This document shows, piece by piece, positions 57,524 to 64,000 of a DNA stretch of 64,000 nucleotides (positions within the stretch are counted from its first letter, which is position 1; each line of letters opens with the position of its first letter). Location of the stretch: assembly GCA_027559495.1 (NCBI GenBank), contig JAMXSV010000016.1, positions 620,001 through 684,000 on the forward strand, written 5' to 3'. A program made the translations under genes and the position numbers. The DNA comes from Aurifilum marmelostoma. Its lineage: Eukaryota; Ascomycota; Sordariomycetes; Diaporthales; Cryphonectriaceae. The notes under the pieces are model-generated. The model was given only the letters and a program-made list of their open reading frames with translations. It made no database searches and was not told the DNA's origin.

Positions 57524-58795
57524 CTACTTGCTCTGGTCCCTCGCACGCCGAAACCAATCAGGCGGGCCCGATTTCTCTGGAAATTTCTTGTGAAACTCGG
57601 CAATATCCTTTGGGTTGTCCTGGAGGTCCAGGCTGGGCTGCCACGTCCATTTGCCGTACGTCCACTTGATCTTGTACTCGACGTCCTGCGGTTGATCGTT
57701 CTTTTTGCCGCCCGCGCGAGCCCAGCGAGAGTCTAGGATCCGCTCAAAGGACCACGCGTCGTACTGCTCGCCTGTTTTGGTATCGGTCTTGACCGTGTGG
57801 CCGCGGCGCGAGGCGGTGGAGGCTCTTTTCTTCTTCTTCTTCTGGACTCGAGTCTGTGCGCGGGGCGGCGCTCTGACTGCAGCGCGACGGGTTTGGGCCC
57901 GGGTCTGAGCCCGGGTCTGGCGGCTTGAGATGGGACGGTGGTCGCCAGCGGCTGCGGAGCGCCCAAGGGTGGCCTTACCCTTGTCCTTGTTCGATGTATT
58001 GACGACCTTGGCTTTGCCCTTGGTCTTTGTCATGCCGCGACTACGGTCGGTGTTGATGGGAACGTCCGATGACCGCGACGAGGGCACTGTGGCTGGATGC
58101 GAGGCTGCATTACGCCCAGACTGAGCAGTCCGGAAGAACCATTCCGCGCTGAACGCAGGGTCGATGTTTGATGAGTGGCGCGCGGGAGGCAGCTGTGGTG
58201 CGACGGCGGGGATCGTGTCGTCAGAATCCTCGTCTTCGTCTTCGGATTCGATCAGGTCATGCTCTTCTTTGTCGACACCAATCTCCTTGTTTGCGCCGGC
58301 CCGGACCTTCTCGTTGTCAACGAGCTCCCCACTAGCATTCTCTGGTTCTTCGTTGCCACCCTGTAGTAGTTCTTCGTCGACCTCCATCTCCACATCACCT
58401 TCGACATTGAAACCTGATCCACCAGGAACTGCTGGAACTTCGTCTTCATGAGCGCTGCCGCGCACCTGCTTCATCTCGGCAATGCTGTGGCTGGAGCAAA
58501 CATTGTGCACCAGCTTGCTCATCGCGGCTATGTCTCGCTCGCTGGACGAGGCACCCCAAGGATAGTTGGGATACCAAGTATCATGTTTCCGGTATTCGTT
58601 GAGGGCCCCCAGAGCGCAGGCCTTGGGCTGGAATTCGTGGCCGTGAGTCCTCGCGAAATTGACGGAGCCCTTGATCCAGGCCTCAAGCAGCTTGACGAGC
58701 TCAAAGTTGTCCAGGAGATGTAGTTCGCAGAAAGCTTCTTGCGTGGTCATGGCCGAGATATCACCTGTTCGTGACACCTGCGCCGAGGTAGACAT
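57524..58795 (-). CDS. Chromodomain-like protein with basic repeats
   Basis: A 423-residue single-exon protein. The N-terminal 110 residues look globular (EAFCELHLLDNFELVKLLEAWIKGSV, WYPNYPWGASSSERDIAAM). The middle is acidic (EGDVEMEVDEELL, ESEDEDEDSDD) and then strongly basic, with imperfect repeats of QTRAQTR and a KKKKKR tract, likely nuclear localisation signals. The C-terminal 75 residues resemble a chromodomain: YDAWSFERILDSRWARAGG, DVEYKIKWTYGKWTWQPSLDLQ and DIAEFHKKFP. The block VEYKIKW...WTWQPSLDL matches the aromatic-cage strands and the helix. A role in chromatin binding is suggested by this domain alone; the target mark is unknown. The gene ends tail-to-tail with NMD3. Confidence 0.82.
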   Translation of the reverse strand: MSTSAQVSRTGDISAMTTQEAFCELHLLDNFELVKLLEAWIKGSVNFARTHGHEFQPKACALGALNEYRKHDTWYPNYPWGASSSERDIAAMSKLVHNVCSSHSIAEMKQVRGSAHEDEVPAVPGGSGFNVEGDVEMEVDEELLQGGNEEPENASGELVDNEKVRAGANKEIGVDKEEHDLIESEDEDEDSDDTIPAVAPQLPPARHSSNIDPAFSAEWFFRTAQSGRNAASHPATVPSSRSSDVPINTDRSRGMTKTKGKAKVVNTSNKDKGKATLGRSAAAGDHRPISSRQTRAQTRAQTRRAAVRAPPRAQTRVQKKKKKRASTASRRGHTVKTDTKTGEQYDAWSFERILDSRWARAGGKKNDQPQDVEYKIKWTYGKWTWQPSLDLQDNPKDIAEFHKKFPEKSGPPDWFRRARDQSK

Positions 58796-59214
58796 GTTGG
58801 TGAGCTGTCGCTGTAGCCAATGAGTGCAAGATGCCGGGCAATAGAATGCAGGAGATTAAGGTGAGATGGCCAGAAAGCCTGACGGAGTTGAAATAAGAGC
58901 CGATTGTGGTAGAGGCGGAAAATTATATAATGTTTGTTTCCTAGCAACCATGAGAGGCTTCAACAAACCAGCTGCCCATCACCAGGCTGCAGGAAACATC
59001 TCCATGTCCGCCCAGCAATACGGAAACAAAGACGTGCCATGACATTTCTCCCTTCACAAAGCCCCAAGGAGTGGCATCTGTTGATTTGAAGGCAGCCTGA
59101 AGTCGGAGAGCTTGCACAGACAGGTTGACAATGGCTGTGGGTAGCGGCCATGACCATCCCCAAGATAGGGGCCTCGATAGCGAAGGCACAAGTTGATGGC
59201 CACGAGTAGGCATC
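58796..59214. other. Intergenic between two co-oriented genes
   Basis: About 420 bp holding the chromodomain gene promoter and the ESF2 3' end. A TATA-like AATTATATAA lies at 58919-58929 on the plus strand. No gene seen. Confidence 0.55.
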
Positions 59215-60213
59215 TCAAAAGATCCTGCTTGCCACGCTCTTGAGCTCGTCTGGCCGGACAGGCTCCTCCTTTTTCTTTGCCAGGGGTACCTGCTTGAATG
59301 TCCTTGCCTTCTCTCCCGCCTTCTTCTTCTCGAGCTTGGGGCTCGGCTGCCCTGCATCATCCTGCTGGTCGAGATTCTTCTTCTGTGCCTTCTTGGCTTG
59401 TATCCCATCCAGCATTTTGGCCTTTTCCACGTTCCTAACAAACTCCATATTCTCTCTTGTCGTGCGATTCACTTCAGCCATCATCCTGTTGCTCCTTTCT
59501 GCATTCTCTGCCGCAATCTGTTCCGTCAGGTTGTGCCACTTGAACCCCTTGAGGTACAGCAGCGTCCAGATGTCGTCGCGGTAGTAGGTGCCCTTTTTGC
59601 CCCCGATTGTCTGCGCATTCAGAAGCTCGCAGACACTCTTGGCGTCCTTCTTGCGCACGAACTCGACCCAGCCCTCAGTATACATCTTCTTCCTGTTTCC
59701 ACCGGCGCGGACGCGCCGCGCGTGTGCGGCAGGGTCCTGTGGGGTCAAGAAAATGCGATTGATCTTGCCGTATGGTTCGAGAAGGGATCGCAGCTTGGCT
59801 GGTTTCATAAAGGGGGGGATTCGAGAGAGGTAGACGACGCCAGACTTCTTGATGGCAGCGTCGGTGGCCACGAGATTCTTCTTGGTCAGGGTCTTGACCA
59901 GATCCACCGGCTTTGCCTTTTCGTCTTGTTCCTCGAACTTGGCGTCCGCGTCTGTGTTGTTGACTTTCTTTGACTTCTGCGGTGTCTTTTTCAAGACTTC
60001 TACATCCTCTTCCTCGGAGTCTCCGTCTTCTTGAGGCCCCAAAGCCTCTCCATTGTCGCTCACATCATCGTCCTCGGAGTCGCTCTCGTCCTCCAGCTTC
60101 CGTCGTTTGGCAGTTCGCCCACCTTTTTGCAGCTCGTCTTCGGAGTTGTATTCCTGAACATCATCATCGCTCTCCTCGGCATCGAGGAAATGATTCCTCT
60201 TTTCAGGAGCCAT
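59215..60213 (-). CDS. esf2: Pre-rRNA processing factor ESF2 (ABT1 family)
   Basis: A 332-residue single-exon nucleolar protein. The first 110 residues are acidic with Lys-rich patches (EESDDDVQEYNSEDE, TAKRRKLEDESDSEDDD). An RRM-like domain follows: GVVYLSRIPPFMKPAKLRSLLEPYGKI, RIFLTPQDP, GWVEFVRKKDAKSVCELLNAQ, IWTLLYLKGFKWHNLTEQIAAEN. This last block is diagnostic of ESF2/ABT1. The C-terminus is coiled and basic. In yeast ESF2 stimulates the helicase Dbp8 and is needed for 18S rRNA processing at sites A0-A2. The gene is divergent from an aldehyde dehydrogenase across 385 bp. Confidence 0.94.
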   Translation of the reverse strand: MAPEKRNHFLDAEESDDDVQEYNSEDELQKGGRTAKRRKLEDESDSEDDDVSDNGEALGPQEDGDSEEEDVEVLKKTPQKSKKVNNTDADAKFEEQDEKAKPVDLVKTLTKKNLVATDAAIKKSGVVYLSRIPPFMKPAKLRSLLEPYGKINRIFLTPQDPAAHARRVRAGGNRKKMYTEGWVEFVRKKDAKSVCELLNAQTIGGKKGTYYRDDIWTLLYLKGFKWHNLTEQIAAENAERSNRMMAEVNRTTRENMEFVRNVEKAKMLDGIQAKKAQKKNLDQQDDAGQPSPKLEKKKAGEKARTFKQVPLAKKKEEPVRPDELKSVASRIF

Positions 60214-60598
60214 GGTGAAGGAAGATGCCGTTGACGAGTCGTGTATCGAGCCAAAATGAAGAGTGATCGTCTGTCAAATCACACAAGAAGTTTGACAATT
60301 GAATTGCTTTCAAAAATTCGGGGCCTAGTCAACAAGACGGACAGGGTTCTTATCTTATCGGCTGAGCAAGCCGAGATCGGTGCCGTGGGGCGAACTAGGT
60401 TTCTCAATCGTTCAATGATTGATTATGGAGGGGCATTTGGAGTATGATCTACGGCTCAAGAACGACTCATGTGGTGTAACCAGTGACTAAATAAAAGAGA
60501 AACTCAGAACTCGCCTCATGTCCAACCTGGACCTGTTCCGTCATTGTCTTTCTTCCTAACACTCTTCGTTATTTTTGGTGTTATATCTCAGGCCTACT
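60214..60598. promoter_or_regulatory. Bidirectional promoter between ESF2 and the aldehyde dehydrogenase gene
   Basis: A 385 bp interval between divergent ATGs. No obvious TATA box was seen on either side. Confidence 0.55.
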
Positions 60599-62214
60599 AT
60601 GCTCAAGATGTCTGTCGAGATCCTCACCACGATTTCTCCCAACACGAACGAGCCCATCATCACCCGCAATGGCATCTCAGCCGACGAAGTAAAGCTCTTG
60701 CCGCAGACTGCCGCAGATGCGTTCAAGACTTGGAGCAAGACGACCCTGGCCGACAGGCAGGCGATTGTCAAGAAGGCGTTGAAGTGGCTTACGGACAAGG
60801 AGGATGAGCTGGCCCTGGAGCTCACCACACAGATGGGCAGACCTATCAACTACACTGGCAAGGAGATTTCTACGGCTGTCAAGCGGTGCGAGTACCTCCT
60901 GAAGATCAGCGAGGACACTCTCAAGGATACAGAGGGTGAAGCGGAGAAGGGTTTTAAGAGGTTCATCCGCAAGGTCCCAGTTGGACCTGTGCTCATTCTC
61001 TTCCCGTGGAATGTAAGTTTGTGCACTTCTGCCAGGTCGAGATGACGTATCACAGTTGCAGTGGTTCTCTACCACAAGTATGGAGCAGCAATAAGTTGAC
61101 CAATTTGTTTGCGACTTTGGCAGTATCCTTACCTCACCTTTGTCAACTCCCTCATTCCTGCACTTCTTGCCGGAAACACCGTCATCGTCAAGCCCTCACC
61201 CCAGACACCCACCGTCGTCGAGCAGGTCCACAAGGCTTTCACAGAGTCTGGCCTGCCAGCAGGCGTCTTCCAGTACTTCCACTGCGGCTCACCCACCACC
61301 ATCGAGGCCATTGTTCGCAACTCACTAGTGTCCCTGGTGTGCTTCACTGGCTCGGTGGCGGGCGGTCTTGCCGTCCAGAAGGCTGCCTCGGACCGCGTGG
61401 TTGGTGTCGGCCTGGAGCTCGGCGGAAAGGACCCTGCATATATCCGCGACGATGTGGACATTGCATGGGCTGCGGAGGAGATCGTCGACGGTGCTGTCTT
61501 CAACTCGGGCCAGAGCTGCTGCTCCGTCGAGCGTGTCTATGTGGCCGAGAAGGTTCACGACAAGTTCGTCGAGGCTGTGCAGGCCGTGCTGAAGGGTTAC
61601 AAGCTGGGCGATCCTTTCGACAAGAGCACACATGTCGGCCCTGTTATCTCCAAGAGGTCCAAGGAGACCATCGAGGCGCACATCAAGGACGCACTGGACA
61701 AGGGGGCCAAGGATGCCACGCCTGAGAACGAGACCTTCAGCAACCCCCCGCCAAAGGGCAACTTCGTCAAGCCGACCCTGTTGACGGGTGTCACTCATGA
61801 GATGGCCGTCATGACAGAGGAGACATTCGGCCCCGTGATCCCGGTCATGAAGGTCAAGAGCGATGAGGAGGCTGTCAAGCTCATGAACGACAGCGAATTC
61901 GGCCTGACGGCCAGCATCTGGACCAAGGACACCGCAAGGGGCTACGAGCTGTGCGACCAGGTCGAGGCCGGTACTGTCTTTGTGAACCGATGCGACTTCC
62001 CGAGCCCGGTAGGTTCTTTTTTTGAAATTAATTTGACTCGTTGTTATGTCATTACCAAGAAGATGATCCCTTACTGACTGAAAATCTTAAAAATTTGAAG
62101 GATCTCGCGTGGACAGGCTGGAAAAACTCAGGCAAGGGACAGACACTGAGTCGTTTTGGATTCGATCAATTTGTGAAGCTAAAGAGCTATCACCTGAAAG
62201 ATTACCCCAAATAA
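60599..62214 (+). CDS. NAD(P)-dependent aldehyde dehydrogenase
   Basis: A 470-residue aldehyde dehydrogenase. Exons are 60599-61012, 61124-62008 and 62101-62214, all phase 0. Splicing joins FPWN to YPYLTFVNSLIPALLAGN and CDFPSP to DLAWTGWKNSGKG. Catalytic residues are the Asn of FPWNYP, the Glu of LELGGKDPAY and the nucleophile Cys of NSGQSCCSVERVYV. The GSVAGG loop is the NAD-binding turn and EETFGPVIPV the conserved C-terminal motif. Start is the first ATG of MLKMSVEIL; an in-frame ATG three codons later is nearly as good. The sequence is close in layout to succinate-semialdehyde and similar soluble aldehyde dehydrogenases, but the substrate cannot be named. No signal or mitochondrial leader is obvious. 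Confidence 0.92.
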
Positions 62215-63491
62215 CTGAGCTGAGACTAAGGGGCGGCGCTGAAGCTGCTGGTGAAGCAAGGGGTGGCCGCAACCGGAAGCTGAAGACCAAACCGCAGCGG
62301 ACGAGCTGCAACACACTCATGTCGTATCTGTCCTCCCTTCGTCTACCTGATCGCCGTCCCAACGCGCTAGAAAATCAATTAAAGCAGGACGCGTTCCTCG
62401 TGTCACTTTTGTGAAATGCATCCACGTTCCAGTGTCAGGTCGTTGGTGGCAGGTTGAGGGCTGCAGACGCGTCCGCCAGCCGTCGCCAGCATTCCAGAAA
62501 TGCATCAAACATGTGCCCTCTCCCCCTCATCCCGGCACAACGCCAACGCCAGTCTAGATACCGATGATCCCTCGAGCAACTTGACCCAGACCCAGCCATC
62601 GGTTTGCCTCTGGGCGGACCACGATGAGTGTCAAACACACCTTGCCATCCGTGGCATTTACATGCCTATCAATTCTTCTTTGTGCTCCGACTCCTCCTGA
62701 CCATAAAGCTAATGAACTTTGATCTCTTGGTCGCTGCTCTGGACCCTCGATCTCGGTCTCTTCCCCGCGGGACGAGCCTCTTATCCCAGTCACTCCTTTG
62801 TCTATTCGGTGCCTCATTGTAAGACCACTTCTTTGAACTCGTCCCTTGTGGTCGGTATAAAGTCGTCCGACCAGTACAACGCTTCATCCAGCGGGGCCTT
62901 GGTTGTGTGAGGCGTTGCCAATCTTCGTCTCCTTCTCACCCTCTCTATATCTCACTTGAGACTCACCTGACCCTCTTTTGTGCCATTATTCCCAGGGCTT
63001 TCTTTCTGATGAGGTGCCAGACCATATCAAAAGCGCACCCCTTGGCTTGACGTTGTCGCCTCCTTCGTTCATTGCTTCATCTCCACTCTTTTACACGCGA
63101 CTTCCATCAACCTTCAGCCATTTTCCCAACGCTCAAATCAGCACACAACAGCATTTTGTTTACGAGTTCGCTGCTCCTTGGTCAAACCCAGCTTGAGAGC
63201 ATCCACCACGGTCGTTTCGCCCCGGTATCCCAAGTGTTGTCTCACTCCATTCTTTGTCGACTGTTTCCGTCCAGTCCGCAACCGTTCCAGCTATCCCGCC
63301 TAGAGCACAAGCACAGCCTAGCCTTGCCTACTGCTCAAACATATCAACACCACAGCATTCTTCAACAATTCCTTCTTTCCTTTTGATTTTTTTTCTTCTT
63401 TTTTTTTTCTGTTCCTTCGTTTTCTTCTCCTGTCGTGGAGATCTCTTTCATCTCTCAGCAACAGGTCACCATCGCCCGAGACTCAACCACG
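62215..63491. other. Intergenic, leader and promoter of the last gene
   Basis: About 1.3 kb with no supportable gene. The end nearest the last gene is strongly pyrimidine-rich (63384-63430), typical of highly expressed mould promoters or leaders. Confidence 0.55.
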
Positions 63492-64000
63492 ATGGCTTGC
63501 GCATGTGTCGAGAAGCTGCAGTCTCTCTGCCTGCGCCTGAAGGTGGCCTGTCGTCACCGCTGCAGAGTCGGCAAATCGCAGAGGCGATCTATCAAGATTG
63601 TGAGTATTCAATTCAGTTCATCCTAGGCCTGACAGACAGAAGGCAACTCTAACATACCGATCTCTGTTTTCGCCAGTCCGATCCTTTCGACTTTAAGCAC
63701 ATCTCAGATGTGCCTGAGGGCCTGAACCAGGATGAGTATGTACCCTAAGCCCCGTCTATGTTCTGTTATTGCTCTCTTCACTTGCCCCTCAGCTTCTCCT
63801 CCAGAGAAGTCACCATCTAGTCCCACCAGCAGTTAGCTTCCTTGTTGCCTGCTCCCTTTTGTTCAACGCCGTTTGTAAACAAACGCTGAGCATATCCTCT
63901 CTCCTCCTCAAACGACTACAGACCACAGTCCGTCCGAGACACAAACTTACTCGTAACCCGCAGAATCAACGTCCTCCGCGAGAAGGCCGCCGCCAGCCGC
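63492..64000 (+). CDS. 5' part of an unrecognised gene, cut by the window edge
   Basis: Three exons are visible: 63492-63599, 63677-63735 and 63922-64000 (open at the edge). The ATG sits in CACGATGGC after a CT-rich leader. The first 36 residues are Cys- and Arg-rich (CACVEKLQSLCLRLKVACRHRC, then KSQRRS), followed by SDPFDFKHISDVPEGLNQDE and VRDTNLLVTRRINVLREKAAASR. The two donors (gtgagt, gtatgt) and acceptors (ccag, acag) all keep frame. I recognise no family. The basic Cys-rich start could be membrane-associated or palmitoylated, and the last visible segment looks like the start of a helix. Confidence 0.75.

Overview
This 64 kb window is chromosomal DNA from a filamentous ascomycete, most likely Pezizomycotina and probably Sordariomycetes. 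The evidence is genes split by short introns with GTRAGT donors and CTNAC-type branch points, genes on both strands without operons, pyrimidine-rich promoters, and a typical mould gene set (GH131, GH43, a cellobiose-dehydrogenase-like GMC enzyme, a T1-type secreted RNase, a TRP-Y channel). No rRNA gene, credible tRNA, intact transposon, CRISPR array or phage-like element was seen. I count 26 protein genes, two of them cut by the window edges.

Layout. 0-14 kb: the tail of an acidic protein, a vacuolar TRP-Y cation channel (-), a four-exon Fe(II)/2-oxoglutarate dioxygenase, a five-exon membrane-anchored protein with a lectin-like ectodomain, and a secreted GH131 glucanase. 14-20 kb: a compact housekeeping block with CWF19 (spliceosome) and NPA3/GPN1 (RNA polymerase II import) divergent from a 392 bp promoter, then RPB12 and a HIT hydrolase divergent. 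20-30 kb: a secreted GH43 enzyme, an aldo-keto reductase, then a gene-poor AT-rich stretch whose clear genes are a secreted guanyl-specific RNase and a 99-residue two-exon gene. 30-38 kb: an amino acid permease and the TFIIIB subunit BRF1, separated by about 3.6 kb rich in simple repeats. 40-44 kb: a GMC dehydrogenase, a SIRT5-type sirtuin and an F-box protein. 44.8-49.4 kb is gene-free. 49-64 kb: a secreted histidine acid phosphatase with a CACGTG-TATA promoter, a MYND protein, NMD3, a chromodomain-like protein, ESF2, an aldehyde dehydrogenase and the start of an unrecognised gene.

Togetherness. There is no obvious secondary-metabolite or defence cluster. The window mixes nucleic-acid and ribosome housekeeping genes (CWF19, NPA3, RPB12, BRF1, NMD3, ESF2) with secreted or surface nutrient-acquisition genes (GH131, GH43, GMC oxidoreductase, acid phosphatase, RNase, lectin-like receptor, amino acid permease). 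The acid phosphatase and the RNase could both serve phosphate scavenging; this is inference.

Sequence quality. Two essential genes, BRF1 and NMD3, are broken in frame exactly at homopolymer runs, and the window holds many G/C runs of 10 to 16 bases. I read this as indel error in the assembly rather than real gene loss. All exon coordinates are my manual splicing from frame, donor, acceptor and branch-point signals; no transcript data were available.
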